A stretch of 64,000 bases of DNA from DAOUAT01 sp964551735 (GTDB lineage Bacteria; Chloroflexota; Anaerolineae; CG2-30-64-16). Numbering within the stretch: position 1 is the first letter of the stretch; each line of letters begins with the position of its first letter. The stretch is from the NCBI GenBank assembly GCA_964551735.1, contig CAZKEF010000001.1:295369-359368 (forward strand), read 5' to 3'. Below the pieces are notes generated by a model. It ran no database searches and had not been told where the DNA came from. It saw nothing but the letters and a program-made list of their open reading frames with translations. Positions 51,740 through 60,005 of this stretch are shown here, one piece after another. Position numbers and translations under genes: made by a program.

Positions 51740-52219
51740 ATGGACAATGTTGTCGTGCCGAGGGGGACGCCAGCTCAAGTCTCATTGCGGCAAGTATCCA
51801 GCGAAGCATCCCTGATTCTCCCCGCCAAGATCCCAGCGGCGATCCTTGATCACGCGCGAGCGTGTCACCCCGAAGAAGCATGCGGGCTGGTGGCTGGGCG
51901 GGACGGTGTGGCGGTCGCCGTCTATCCCGGCCGTAACATCGCGGCGACCCCACGCGTAGCTTATGAGCTCGATCACGACACGCTGGCCCGGATGATTGAC
52001 TTCGAGGACGCGGGCCTCGGGCTGGTAGCCATCTACCATTCGCATCCCCAGGGGCCGGAAACACCTTCCGAAAGCGACATAGTACAGGCTTACTACTCGG
52101 AAGCTGTTTACCTGATTTGCAGCCTAGGCGACCCAACACAACCCGGCATACGCGGCTTTCGCATCACGGATGGCCGAGCGCGCGAAGTGCGACTTGACAT
52201 CACCCGGTCAATCGAATAA
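51740..52219 (+). CDS. JAMM/MPN+ metallopeptidase (Mec-like)
   Basis: A 159-aa protein. The JAMM zinc site is complete: Glu in PEEACGLVAG (about 48-50), YHSHPQGPETPSESD (about 98-112) with His-x-His and Asp. Bacterial members remove ubiquitin-like or sulfur-carrier proteins, for example Mec in CysO-dependent cysteine synthesis. cysK and cysE lie 6 kb downstream, but no CysO-like protein is visible, so that link is only suggestive. It starts just after the MBL gene stop; a TTG three codons upstream overlaps that stop. Confidence 0.85.
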   Translation: MDNVVVPRGTPAQVSLRQVSSEASLILPAKIPAAILDHARACHPEEACGLVAGRDGVAVAVYPGRNIAATPRVAYELDHDTLARMIDFEDAGLGLVAIYHSHPQGPETPSESDIVQAYYSEAVYLICSLGDPTQPGIRGFRITDGRAREVRLDITRSIE

Positions 52220-52377
52220 ACTAATCGCTGGTCGAAAGTTCGCCTGCCCGGCCCCCTCTGCCGGACACCCTTATCAAGTTTCAGGGAAGGAGGTTAGCGT
52301 ATCTCGATTCCGTGAAACACAGCGTTCCTCGCATCGTTCGCTCTGTCCGCCTGTTCACTGCTTCAAGGAGGAAAACC

Positions 52378-53547
52378 GTGAGAAAGGGACTTGCTTTCCT
52401 GGTCGTGCTGATGGTCATCAGCCTGGCGCTTGCGGGATGTGTGCCCACCGGCGGCGCACAAACCATCAAGGTCGGCGTCGTGGCAGAACTAACCGGTGAC
52501 ATCCCCGCGGTTGGGGCATCGTGCAAAAACGCTGCCGAAATGGCGGTGAAAGAGATCAACGACGCCGGCGGGTTGGAAGTCGGCGGCCAAAAGTACCAAG
52601 TCGAGTTGTTCATCGAAGACAATGCCGGCAAGGCTGACCAATCAGCCTCGGCCGCGCAGAAACTGATCACCCAACAGAACGTCGTGGCGATCATTGGCCC
52701 CAACGCCAGCCGCTATGCCATCCCTGCCTCTGAGATCGCGGAAAGCGGCAAGGTGGTGCTGATCAGCCCGTGGTCCACCAACCCCAAGACCACGCTGGAT
52801 GCCAAGACCAACGCACCCAAAAAGTTCGTCTTCCGCGCCGCGTTCATTGATGACTTCCAGGGCCGCGTGGTGGCCAAGTTCGCCATGGACAACCTGGGCG
52901 CCAAAAAGGCCGCCGTGCTGTACGACGTAGCCTCAGACTACAACAAGGGCATCGCAGAATTCTTCAAGAAGACGTTCGAGGAGAGCGGCGGCACAGTGGT
53001 CGCCTTCGAGACCTATACCACCAACGACAAGGACTTCTCGGCCCAGCTCACCAAGATCAAGGACACCGGGCCGGACGTAGTCTTCCTGCCCAACTACTAC
53101 AGCGAGGTGCCGCTGCAGATCCAGCAGGCCAAGCGTCTGGGCATCAACGTGCCGTTCCTGGGCAGCGACTCGTGGGGCAGCGCAGAGCTGATCAAGCTGT
53201 GCGGCACCGACTGCGAGGGGTACTACTTCAGCACCCACTACGCAGCCGATAACGCCACGCCGGTCGCCAAAGGCTTCATTGACGGCTACGCGGCCAAGTA
53301 CGGCGCCACCCCCGACGACGTTGCAGCCTTGACCTATGACTCCTTCGGCCTGCTGTGGGCTGCGTTGAAGTCCGCCGGCAAGGTGGATCGCCAGGCCGTG
53401 CGCGATGCCCTGGCTAAGGTCCCCAAATACGAGGGCGTCACCGGCACCATGCAGTTCCAAGAGGGCTCCGGCGACCCGATCAAGAGCGCCGTGATCTTGC
53501 AAGTGAAGGGTGATAAGTTCGTCTGGTTTGCGAACGCGAATCCGTGA
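52378..53547 (+). CDS. livK: branched-chain amino acid ABC transporter, substrate-binding lipoprotein
   Basis: A 389-aa protein. GTG 52378 is the start: AAGGAGG lies six to seven bases upstream and the signal peptide (RKGLAFLVVLMVISLALAGC, lipobox Cys) follows. The mature part is a periplasmic-binding type I fold (IKVGVVAELTGDIPAVG; VVAIIGPNASRYAIPASEIAE; DGYAAKYGATPDDVAALTYDSFGLLWAAL). It feeds the LivHMGF permease encoded next. Ligands of this family include branched-chain amino acids, amides and urea; the exact ligand cannot be read. Confidence 0.92.
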   Translation: MRKGLAFLVVLMVISLALAGCVPTGGAQTIKVGVVAELTGDIPAVGASCKNAAEMAVKEINDAGGLEVGGQKYQVELFIEDNAGKADQSASAAQKLITQQNVVAIIGPNASRYAIPASEIAESGKVVLISPWSTNPKTTLDAKTNAPKKFVFRAAFIDDFQGRVVAKFAMDNLGAKKAAVLYDVASDYNKGIAEFFKKTFEESGGTVVAFETYTTNDKDFSAQLTKIKDTGPDVVFLPNYYSEVPLQIQQAKRLGINVPFLGSDSWGSAELIKLCGTDCEGYYFSTHYAADNATPVAKGFIDGYAAKYGATPDDVAALTYDSFGLLWAALKSAGKVDRQAVRDALAKVPKYEGVTGTMQFQEGSGDPIKSAVILQVKGDKFVWFANANP

Positions 53548-53553
53548 CTCAGT

Positions 53554-53628
53554 GAGGAAACAAGTAGACTAGCAGACAAGTAGATAGGATGGCCGTGTCT
53601 ACTTGTTTCCCTGGCTACTTGTTTCCTC
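53554..53628. repeat. GAGGAAACAAGTAG / CTACTTGTTTCCTC inverted words, livK-livH spacer
   Basis: Perfect 14-bp arms at 53554-53567 and 53615-53628, each with a second partial copy (GACAAGTAGATAGG; TGTCTACTTGTTTCC). The hairpin could dampen downstream translation so that more binding protein than permease is made. Confidence 0.65.
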
Positions 53629-53650
53629 GTACCCTTCTCGAGGCCCCACC

Positions 53651-54526
53651 ATGACCTACTTTTTTCAACAAGGCCTGAACGCGCTGCAACTGGGGAGCAT
53701 CTACGCGCTGATCGCGCTAGGTTACACCATGGTCTACGGCATCCTGACCATGATCAACTTCGCGCACGGTGATCTGTTCATGGTCGGCGCGTTCGTGTGC
53801 TTCATTGCAGCCGTAGTGCTCAAGCTGCCATTCGTGCCCACCTTGCTGATCTCGATGGCCGCCGTAGCGCTGTTGGGGGTGCTCATCGAGCGGCTGGCCT
53901 ACAAGCCGCTGCGCAACGCGCCGCGCGTGTCCGCCATCATCACCGCGTTAGGGGTCGGCATCTTCCTGGAAAACTTCACCCTGGCGCTGGACCCCTACCC
54001 CAAACACATCCCGCCACTGATCCCGAACGTGGTCTGGAACCTGGGCGGCGTATCCGTCTCGTCGCTGCAGGTGCTGATCATCCTGCTTTCGATCGGCCTG
54101 ATGCTGCTGCTGGACTTCATCGTGCGGCGCACCATGGTGGGCATGGCGATGCGCGCGATCTCGTGGGACAAAACCGTGGTGCCGCTGATGGGTGTGCCGC
54201 TGAACCTGGTGATCTCCATCACCTTCGCCATCGGCACCAGCCTGGGCGCGGCCGCCGGCACCATGTACGGATTGGCGTTCCCGGTCATTGACCCCTACAT
54301 GGGCATCATCATCGGCTGGAAGGCGTTCATCTCGGCCGTGGTGGGTGGCATCGGCAACATCCGCGGCGCGATGATCGGCGGGTTCATCCTGGGCGCGGTG
54401 GAAGTATTCGTGGCCGCGTATGGCAGGTCCACCTATCGTGATTTTGTGGCCTTTGCGCTGCTGCTGATCCTGCTGATCTTCCGGCCGTACGGGATCCTGG
54501 GTAAACCACGGCCACAGAAGGTGTGA
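53651..54526 (+). CDS. livH: branched-chain amino acid ABC transporter permease LivH
   Basis: A 291-aa permease with about eight helices. Family motifs: LGSIYALIALGYTMVYGILTMINFAHGDLFMVGAF (about 12-46), TALGVGIFLEN, and VVGGIGNIRGAMIGGFILGAVE (EAA-like loop). ATG 53651 is chosen at the conserved N-terminus. It is followed by an unrelated GNAT gene before livM. Confidence 0.95.
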   Translation: MTYFFQQGLNALQLGSIYALIALGYTMVYGILTMINFAHGDLFMVGAFVCFIAAVVLKLPFVPTLLISMAAVALLGVLIERLAYKPLRNAPRVSAIITALGVGIFLENFTLALDPYPKHIPPLIPNVVWNLGGVSVSSLQVLIILLSIGLMLLLDFIVRRTMVGMAMRAISWDKTVVPLMGVPLNLVISITFAIGTSLGAAAGTMYGLAFPVIDPYMGIIIGWKAFISAVVGGIGNIRGAMIGGFILGAVEVFVAAYGRSTYRDFVAFALLLILLIFRPYGILGKPRPQKV

Positions 54527-54544
54527 TGGAAACCAATCAATACC

Positions 54545-54970
54545 ATGAGTGAAGAATACCAGATCATCTACGTAGAGAAGCTTGAAGATGCTGTGTGGGA
54601 GGCGATCGGCGGCGGCATCAACGACTACAACACACGACAGGCAGGCGATGACCAGGGCAAGAACCTGTGTTTCGTCCTCCGCGCTCCGGATCAGGAAATC
54701 GTCGGCGGCGTTATCGGCGCGACATATTGGGATTGGTTCTACATCAACTTGATGTGGGTGAAAGAAGAGCTTCGCGGTCGTGGATATGGGCATCGCCTTC
54801 TGATGCTTGCTGAACAGGAAGCGCAACAGCGTGGCGCCAGGCACGCATACCTGGATACATTCAGTTTTCAGGCGCCGGGCTTCTATGTTCGACATGGCTA
54901 CCAGGTTTTCGGCGAGCTGAAGGATTTCCCGCGGGGACACCAACGCTACTTTTTGACAAAGCAACTCTAG
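54545..54970 (+). CDS. GNAT family N-acetyltransferase
   Basis: A 141-aa protein. The acetyl-CoA motif is VKEELRGRGYGHRLLMLAEQEAQQRG (about 73-98, R-x-x-G-x-G/A), followed by ARHAYLDTFSFQAPGFYVRHGYQVFG. It interrupts the liv operon between livH and livM in the same direction, with short spacers, so it is probably co-expressed. Its text is slightly less GC-rich than the neighbours. A simple late insertion into the operon is likely; the substrate is unknown. Confidence 0.88.
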   Translation: MSEEYQIIYVEKLEDAVWEAIGGGINDYNTRQAGDDQGKNLCFVLRAPDQEIVGGVIGATYWDWFYINLMWVKEELRGRGYGHRLLMLAEQEAQQRGARHAYLDTFSFQAPGFYVRHGYQVFGELKDFPRGHQRYFLTKQL

Positions 54971-55002
54971 AGAGTGCTGTTTTCACCGCAGAGGACATCG
55001 CA

Positions 55003-56055
55003 GTGACAAGTCAAGCTCCACCCCAACCTACCTGGCGCACCCGCTGGGAGGCGTTGCTAGCAAACCGCAAGGTGCTGCCGATCCTGCTCGGTGTGGGCCT
55101 GCTCCTCTCGTTCGCCATCCCCGCGTTCGGCCTGCTCGACCAGTACGTGCAGCTCATCTTGATGTACGTCGGCATCAACATCATCCTGGCGGCCAGTCTG
55201 AACCTGGTCAACGGCTACATGGGCGAGTTCTCCGTGGGGCATGCCGGGTTCATGGCCGTGGGCGCGTATGTGGCCTCTATCCTGACGGTGCGCATATTCC
55301 CGACAGGCACAGAAGCCTTCCTGTTCCCGATCGCGCTGATCGCAGGCGGCGCGGCAGCCGCACTGGCCGGGCTGATCGTGGCGCTGCCGTCGTTCAAGAC
55401 GCGCGGGGACTACCTGGCCATCGTTACCCTAGCGTTCCTGATGATCGTCAAATCGGTCATCGAGAACATCGAGGCCATCGGCGGGCCGCGCGGGTTCCTG
55501 GGCATGGCCAAGCTGACCACCTTGCCCTGGACGTTCATCTGGACCGTGATCACGCTGTGGGCGATCCGCAACTTCATCTACTCCAACTACGGCCGCGGGG
55601 TGATCTCGATCCGCGAGGATGAGATCGCCAGCGACTTGATGGGGGTGGATACGCGGCGGGTCAAGCTGCTGGCCTTCACCATCTCTGCTTTCTTCACCGG
55701 GGTCGCGGGCGGGCTGTTTGCACACGTGCTCCAGTTCATCAATCCGCGCGTGTTCGACATCATCAAGTCCACCGACATCCTGATCATGGTCTACCTGGGC
55801 GGGATCGGCTCTATCGGCGGCTCGATCATCGGCGCGACGATCTACACCGTGCTGCTGGAGGTGCTGCGGCCTCTAGGCGTGTGGCGCATGGTGTTGATGC
55901 CGCTGGTGCTGGTGATCCTGATGATCTACCGGCCGCGCGGGATCATGGGATTGCGCGAGGTGCGTTGGTTCGTGCCCAGCTACGACCTACTGGCCAGCAA
56001 GCTGTGGCGCCACGCTAAAGGCGAGCGCACGCAGGAGGCCGCCGATGTCCACTAA
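55003..56055 (+). CDS. livM: branched-chain amino acid ABC transporter permease LivM
   Basis: A 350-aa permease with about nine helices. Motifs: LAASLNLVNGYMGEFSVGHAGFMAVGAYVASIL (about 63-95), LPSFKTRGDYLAIVTLAF, and GGIGSIGGSIIGATIYTVLLEVLRPLG (EAA-like loop). GTG 55003 is used, with GAGG eight bases upstream. It overlaps livG by 11 bases. Confidence 0.94.
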   Translation: MTSQAPPQPTWRTRWEALLANRKVLPILLGVGLLLSFAIPAFGLLDQYVQLILMYVGINIILAASLNLVNGYMGEFSVGHAGFMAVGAYVASILTVRIFPTGTEAFLFPIALIAGGAAAALAGLIVALPSFKTRGDYLAIVTLAFLMIVKSVIENIEAIGGPRGFLGMAKLTTLPWTFIWTVITLWAIRNFIYSNYGRGVISIREDEIASDLMGVDTRRVKLLAFTISAFFTGVAGGLFAHVLQFINPRVFDIIKSTDILIMVYLGGIGSIGGSIIGATIYTVLLEVLRPLGVWRMVLMPLVLVILMIYRPRGIMGLREVRWFVPSYDLLASKLWRHAKGERTQEAADVH

Positions 56056-56857
56056 CGGTAACGGGAGCAAACCCCTACTGCAAGCCGTAGATGTCACCCA
56101 TTTTTTCGGGGGCCTGTGCGCGGTCTCGAAGTTCGACCTTGACCTGCGGGCCGGAGAGCTGATCGGCATCATCGGGCCCAACGGGGCGGGCAAGACCACC
56201 GTCTTCAACCTGATCACCGGCGTGTACCGGGCGACAGGGGGCAGCATCGCCTTCAACGGCGCCCACGATGGCGGGGGCGTCGAGCTGGTGGGCAGGACGC
56301 CGAATCAGATCACCCGGCTGGGGATCGCGCGCACCTTCCAGACGATCCGCCTGTTCAAGGACATGACGGTGCTGGACAACGTGCGGACGGCCCATTATTC
56401 GCTGGTCGGCTACACCGCGGCCGAGGCGCTGTTCCACGCCGGCCGTTACCGGGCCGAGGAGCGGCGGATCACCGAGAACGCCATGGCGCTGCTGGCGACC
56501 TTCAAGCTCGACGGCCTGGCCGACGAGCAGGCAAAGAACCTGCCCTACGGCTCGCAGCGCCGCCTGGAGATCGCCCGCGCCCTGGCCACGCGCCCTCGGC
56601 TGCTGCTGCTGGATGAACCGGCCGCGGGCATGAACCCCAAGGAGATCATCCAGCTTATGGAATTCATCCAGTGGGTGCGCCGCCAGTTCGACCTGACCAT
56701 CATCCTGATCGAGCACCAGATGCGGCTGGTGATGGGCATCTGTGAGCGGATCAAGGTGCTGGACTTCGGCGCGACCATCGCCGAAGGGCTGCCCCACGAG
56801 ATCCAGAACAACCCCAAGGTGCTGGAAGCCTACCTGGGCGAGGAGGCGTTGGGATGA
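56045..56857 (+). CDS. livG: branched-chain amino acid ABC transporter ATPase LivG
   Basis: A 270-aa ATPase. Walker A GPNGAGKTT (about 42-50), the LivG-type TRLGIARTFQTIRLFKDMTVLDNV region, signature YGSQRRLEIARAL, Walker B LLLLDEPAAGMNP, and the switch His in LIEHQM. It overlaps livF by four bases (ATGA). Confidence 0.95.
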   Translation: MSTNGNGSKPLLQAVDVTHFFGGLCAVSKFDLDLRAGELIGIIGPNGAGKTTVFNLITGVYRATGGSIAFNGAHDGGGVELVGRTPNQITRLGIARTFQTIRLFKDMTVLDNVRTAHYSLVGYTAAEALFHAGRYRAEERRITENAMALLATFKLDGLADEQAKNLPYGSQRRLEIARALATRPRLLLLDEPAAGMNPKEIIQLMEFIQWVRRQFDLTIILIEHQMRLVMGICERIKVLDFGATIAEGLPHEIQNNPKVLEAYLGEEALG

Positions 56858-57582
56858 GCGCGGATAGCGTACTTTCGGTGCGGGACCTCACCGTCTCCTA
56901 CGGCAACATCGCGGCGGTCAAAGGGGTCACGTTCGACGTGAGCGAGGGCGAGATCGTCACCCTGATCGGCGCGAACGGCGCGGGCAAATCCTCGACGCTG
57001 CGCGCCATCTCCGGCGTGGCGCCCTACGCCGGGCAGATCATCTACCGCGGCCGGGATCTTCGTCGCGTGCCGGCCGACAAGATCGTGGCCGCGGGCCTGG
57101 CTCAGGTGCCCGAGGGTCGCGGCATCTTCGGCAACCTGACGGTGCTGGAAAACCTAAAGCTGGCCACCTGGCAGCGCCGGGATCGGGCCGAGATCCGCAA
57201 AGACTTCGAGCGCGTCTTCGCCATCTTCCCGAGGCTGAACGAACGTAAGCATCAGCTCGGCGGCACCCTGTCAGGCGGCGAGCAGCAGATGCTGGCCGTG
57301 GGCCGCGCGCTGATGAGCCGCGGCCGGATGCTACTGCTGGACGAGCCTTCCATGGGCCTGGCACCGGTGCTGGTGCGCGAGATCTTTCGGGTGGTCACAG
57401 ACCTCAACCAGGCCGGGACCACCATCCTGCTGGTGGAGCAGAACGCTAATATGGCGTTGCGCACCGCCCATCGCGCCTACGTTCTCGAAACCGGCATGAT
57501 CGCGCTCGCCGGCACGGGCCAGGAATTGCTGGCCGATCCCAGGGTGAAGGAGGCGTATCTGGGGGGTGAGGCGGGACACTGA
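56854..57582 (+). CDS. livF: branched-chain amino acid ABC transporter ATPase LivF
   Basis: A 242-aa ATPase. Walker A GANGAGKSS (about 37-45), signature LSGGEQQMLAVGRAL, Walker B MLLLDEPSMGLAP, and LVEQNANMAL. It pairs with LivG. It is the last gene of the liv operon; the cysK promoter begins about 50 bases later. Confidence 0.95.
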   Translation: MSADSVLSVRDLTVSYGNIAAVKGVTFDVSEGEIVTLIGANGAGKSSTLRAISGVAPYAGQIIYRGRDLRRVPADKIVAAGLAQVPEGRGIFGNLTVLENLKLATWQRRDRAEIRKDFERVFAIFPRLNERKHQLGGTLSGGEQQMLAVGRALMSRGRMLLLDEPSMGLAPVLVREIFRVVTDLNQAGTTILLVEQNANMALRTAHRAYVLETGMIALAGTGQELLADPRVKEAYLGGEAGH

Positions 57583-57635
57583 TGCCATAGCGTGACGATG
57601 CACATCCTGAACCCCAGCCTCGTATCCTTGCTTAC

Positions 57636-57664
57636 TTGACGCTTCCCATGACTTAAGCTACACT
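57636..57664 (+). promoter_or_regulatory. sigma-70 promoter of the cysK-cysE operon
   Basis: TTGACG (57636-57641), 17-base spacer, TACACT (57659-57664). Predicted start near 57671, giving a leader of about 324 bases before cysK. Confidence 0.75.
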
Positions 57665-57700
57665 CTCGTTTGCAAAAAGGCAAACAAACCTATGTTATCG

Positions 57701-57938
57701 TATTCTTGCAAGACCATCGCCCGAACGTGCTCGTGTCGTGAGCGGGCGTGAGGTGGCAACCGGCGCCACCCACGCTCGCTGTATCAGCACGCGCTGCGAT
57801 GGGTAGCGAGGGAATGTTGGATGTACGATATCGGATGTTAGAAGCTGGATATTAGGCGTTGGCCCAGAGTAGGCCGACGCTTCCAACCTCCAATCTCCAG
57901 GCTCATCGCAGGGCAACCCAGCCCGGATGAGCTTTTTT
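57701..57938 (+). promoter_or_regulatory. candidate riboswitch/attenuator leader of cysK
   Basis: P1 CCATCGC (57714-57720) with GCGATGG (57796-57802) encloses P2 CGTGCT/AGCACG (57726-57731 with 57786-57791), P3 AGCGGGCGTG/CACGCTCGCT (57741-57750 with 57771-57780) and P4 GGTGGC/GCCACC (57752-57757 with 57765-57770) capped by AACCGGC. The 3' strand of P1 can instead pair over 11 bp (57794-57804 with 57901-57911, two G-U pairs) with the 5' strand of the terminator. So P1 formation frees the terminator (OFF) and its loss forms an antiterminator (ON). The segment 57812-57898 between holds iterated GGATGTTGGA words that bring the halves together. No known class fits by eye. Confidence 0.65.
57901..57938 (+). 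terminator. intrinsic terminator in the cysK leader
   Basis: GCTCATC (57901-57907) and GATGAGC (57926-57932) with inner GGGC/GCCC (57911-57914 with 57921-57924), then six T. It stands 57 bases before the cysK start and downstream of its promoter, so it must be regulated. Confidence 0.8.
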
Positions 57939-57994
57939 GTTTCAGAAACCCAATACGCAGTAGCCAGTACGCAATACGAAACAGGAGTCTTCTT

Positions 57995-58930
57995 ATGTCT
58001 CAAATCGCGAACAACATCACCGAACTCATCGGCAACACGCCGTTGGTGCGGCTGCGCAAAGTGACCGCGGGCGCAGGCGCGGAGGTGCTGGTCAAGTTGG
58101 AATTCCAAAACCCCGGCGGCAGCGTCAAGGATCGCATCGCGCTGAGCATGATCGAGGCCGCGGAAGCGGCCGGCAGGCTCGGCCCCGATACGATCATCCT
58201 GGAGCCGACCAGCGGCAACACCGGCATCGGCCTGGCCATGGTCGCCGCGGCCAAGGGCTACCGCTGCACCCTGGTGATGCCGGAAACCATGAGCCTGGAG
58301 CGGCGTAAGCTGCTGCGCGCCTACGGCGCGGAGCTGATCCTGACCCCCGGCAGCGAAGGCATGCGGGGCGCGATCCGCACGGCCACCGAGCTGGCCGCGA
58401 GCGACCCACGCTACTTCATCCCCCAGCAGTTCGAGAACGCAGCCAACCCTGCGATCCACCGCCGCACCACCGCGGCGGAGATCTGGCGCGACACCGGCGG
58501 CCAGCTCGACATCTTCGTGGGCGGCGTGGGCACCGGCGGCACGATCACCGGCGTGGGCCAGGTGCTGAAGGGGCGGTTGCCCGGCCTGAAGATCGTCGCC
58601 GTCGAGCCCGCCGACTCGCCCGTGCTCTCCGGCGGCAAACCAGGCCCGCACAAGATCCAGGGCATCGGCGCGGGGTTCGTGCCCGCCGTGCTCGAGACCG
58701 AATTGATCGACGAGATCATCCCCGTGACCAACGACCAGGCCGTCGAGATGGCTCGCCGCCTGCCGCGGGAAGAGGGCCTGCTGGTCGGCATCAGCTCCGG
58801 CGCGGCGGTCCACGCGGCCACCCAGCTCGCCCAACGGCCGGAGAACGCGGGCAAGCGCATCGTGGTCATCGTGCCGTCGAACGGCGAGCGGTATTTGAGC
58901 ACGGTGTTGTTTGCGCATTTGACGGAGTGA
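57995..58930 (+). CDS. cysK: cysteine synthase A (O-acetylserine sulfhydrylase)
   Basis: A 311-aa PLP enzyme that makes cysteine from O-acetylserine and sulfide. The PLP lysine lies in NPGGSVKDRIAL (about 38-49), the substrate loop is TSGNTGIGLAMVAAAKGY (about 71-88), the phosphate loop GTGGTITG, and the C-terminal GISSGAAVHAA. GGAG lies eight bases before ATG 57995. It is co-directional with cysE, and the regulated leader precedes both. Sulfide from DsrAB could be its source, which makes control of this operon physiologically sensible. Confidence 0.96.
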   Translation: MSQIANNITELIGNTPLVRLRKVTAGAGAEVLVKLEFQNPGGSVKDRIALSMIEAAEAAGRLGPDTIILEPTSGNTGIGLAMVAAAKGYRCTLVMPETMSLERRKLLRAYGAELILTPGSEGMRGAIRTATELAASDPRYFIPQQFENAANPAIHRRTTAAEIWRDTGGQLDIFVGGVGTGGTITGVGQVLKGRLPGLKIVAVEPADSPVLSGGKPGPHKIQGIGAGFVPAVLETELIDEIIPVTNDQAVEMARRLPREEGLLVGISSGAAVHAATQLAQRPENAGKRIVVIVPSNGERYLSTVLFAHLTE

Positions 58931-58937
58931 AGGGGTA

Positions 58938-58983
58938 TGGGAGTATGGGGGTGGAGGAGTACTCCTCCACCCCCATACTCCCA
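58938..58983. repeat. 46-bp perfect palindrome between cysK and cysE
   Basis: It is centred between 58960 and 58961: left arm TGGGAGTATGGGGGTGG and so on, right arm its exact complement, with no loop. The words match the dsrA upstream spacer (18480-18585). In RNA it would form a 20-bp-plus hairpin eight bases after the cysK stop. Confidence 0.9.
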
Positions 58984-59020
58984 CACCCCGATACTCGGCG
59001 CCCGAAATCAGGAGGCTCTC

Positions 59021-59722
59021 ATGCTAAAAACCCTCCGCCGTGACATCCAGGCCATCTTCGACCGCGACCCGGCCGCGCGTTCGGTTTGGGAGGTGCTGCT
59101 GCTCTACCCCGGCCTGCACGCGATCTGGGCGCACCGGGTGGCGCACGCGCTGTGGCGCAACGGCTTCAAATGGCTGGCCCGGCTGATCAGCAACCTGTCG
59201 CGCTTCACCACCGGCATCGAGATCCACCCCGGCGCGCAGATCGGCCCCGGGTTCTTCATTGACCACGGCATGGGCACGGTGATCGGTGAGACGGCCGAGA
59301 TCGGCGCGGACGTGACGCTCTATCACAACGTGACGCTGGGCGGGGTGAGCTGGGAGAAGGTAAAACGGCATCCCACGCTGGAGGATCACGTGGTGGTGGG
59401 TGCGGGCGCGCAGATCCTGGGGCCGATCCGCATCGGCAGCCACAGCCGCATCGGCGCGAACTCGGTGGTGGTGAAAGAAGTGCCTCCCGGCTCAGTGGTG
59501 GTGGGCGTGCCCGGCCGGATCAAGGCCCGCAACGGCGACGCGCCCGAGGAGCCGGAGCGCATTGACCTGCGCCACGACCGCCTGCCCGACCCCAACACCG
59601 AGCTGCTGCGTCACCTGACCGCGCGCGTGGTCTCGCTGGAGAGCAGCGTCCGCGGCCTGCGGCTGGACGACGACCGGCAGACCGCGGACGCGTGGGTGGA
59701 GAGCGGAGGGAGTCATATTTGA
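59021..59722 (+). CDS. cysE: serine O-acetyltransferase
   Basis: A 233-aa enzyme. The N-terminal helices (DPAARSVWEVLLLYPGLHAIWAHRVAHALW) and left-handed beta helix (IEIHPGAQIGPGFFIDHGMGTVIGETAEIGADVTLYHNVTLGG, about 66-108) are typical, with the catalytic His/Asp in FIDHG and the acetyl-CoA region PPGSVVVGVPGRI. AGGAGG lies six bases before ATG 59021; upstream codons in frame are palindrome sequence. It supplies O-acetylserine to CysK. Confidence 0.95.
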   Translation: MLKTLRRDIQAIFDRDPAARSVWEVLLLYPGLHAIWAHRVAHALWRNGFKWLARLISNLSRFTTGIEIHPGAQIGPGFFIDHGMGTVIGETAEIGADVTLYHNVTLGGVSWEKVKRHPTLEDHVVVGAGAQILGPIRIGSHSRIGANSVVVKEVPPGSVVVGVPGRIKARNGDAPEEPERIDLRHDRLPDPNTELLRHLTARVVSLESSVRGLRLDDDRQTADAWVESGGSHI

Positions 59723-59751
59723 CTTTAACCCACGAGATGCCGTAACTCCAC

Positions 59752-59946
59752 CTACCCCTTCGCGACGCGCTGGGTCTTGTACCAGTACGACGCCGGCCGC
59801 CGGCCCGGCATACGGATCGCGTCCCCCTCAGTCGTGTACGCCCAGTGCTCGGTCTGCTCGGCGCAGGGCGAGCAGAGGATGGGGCGGTCAACGGGTTGGA
59901 TGGGCAGCGGCTGCTGATTAGTCGGCAGAGTAGTTGCTTTGTTCAT
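59752..59946 (-). CDS. small hypothetical protein, 64 aa, one CxxC
   Basis: ATG 59946 opens a 64-codon frame with a CSPC motif (about 25-28) and the pattern HWAYTTEGDAIR...SYWYKTQRVAKG. It looks like half of a zinc ribbon, as in many short uncharacterised proteins. It is convergent with cysE and divergent from the toxin-antitoxin genes. No strong ribosome site is seen. No family can be named. Confidence 0.45.
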   Translation of the reverse strand: MNKATTLPTNQQPLPIQPVDRPILCSPCAEQTEHWAYTTEGDAIRMPGRRPASYWYKTQRVAKG

Positions 59947-59961
59947 CGCTTATGCTATAAT
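59934..59961 (+). promoter_or_regulatory. sigma-70 promoter for the toxin-antitoxin pair
   Basis: TTGCTT (59934-59939), 16-base spacer, TATAAT (59956-59961) with extended TGC. The octamer TATGCTATAAT is identical to that of the SH3 lipoprotein promoter (45701-45711). Confidence 0.55.
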
Positions 59962-60005
59962 CTTCGTGACAGATCGTCAGAACTGCTGTCCTGGGAGATG
60001 GACTG

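Noticed and set aside
51740..52219. CysO/CysM/Mec cysteine pathway
   Set aside because: A JAMM protein is present but no CysO-like carrier or CysM is adjacent, and the cysteine synthase downstream is of ordinary CysK type.
57714..57802. T-box riboswitch for cysteinyl-tRNA upstream of cysK
   Set aside because: GGTGGCAACCGG resembles the T-box bulge text but has an extra base, sits inside a perfect hairpin, and no specifier loop or AG bulge could be placed.
57714..57802. SAM-I or SAM-IV riboswitch upstream of cysK
   Set aside because: GGCAACC occurs, but the conserved AGAGNGG, GGGA and GCCC blocks with the pseudoknot partner are not found in order.
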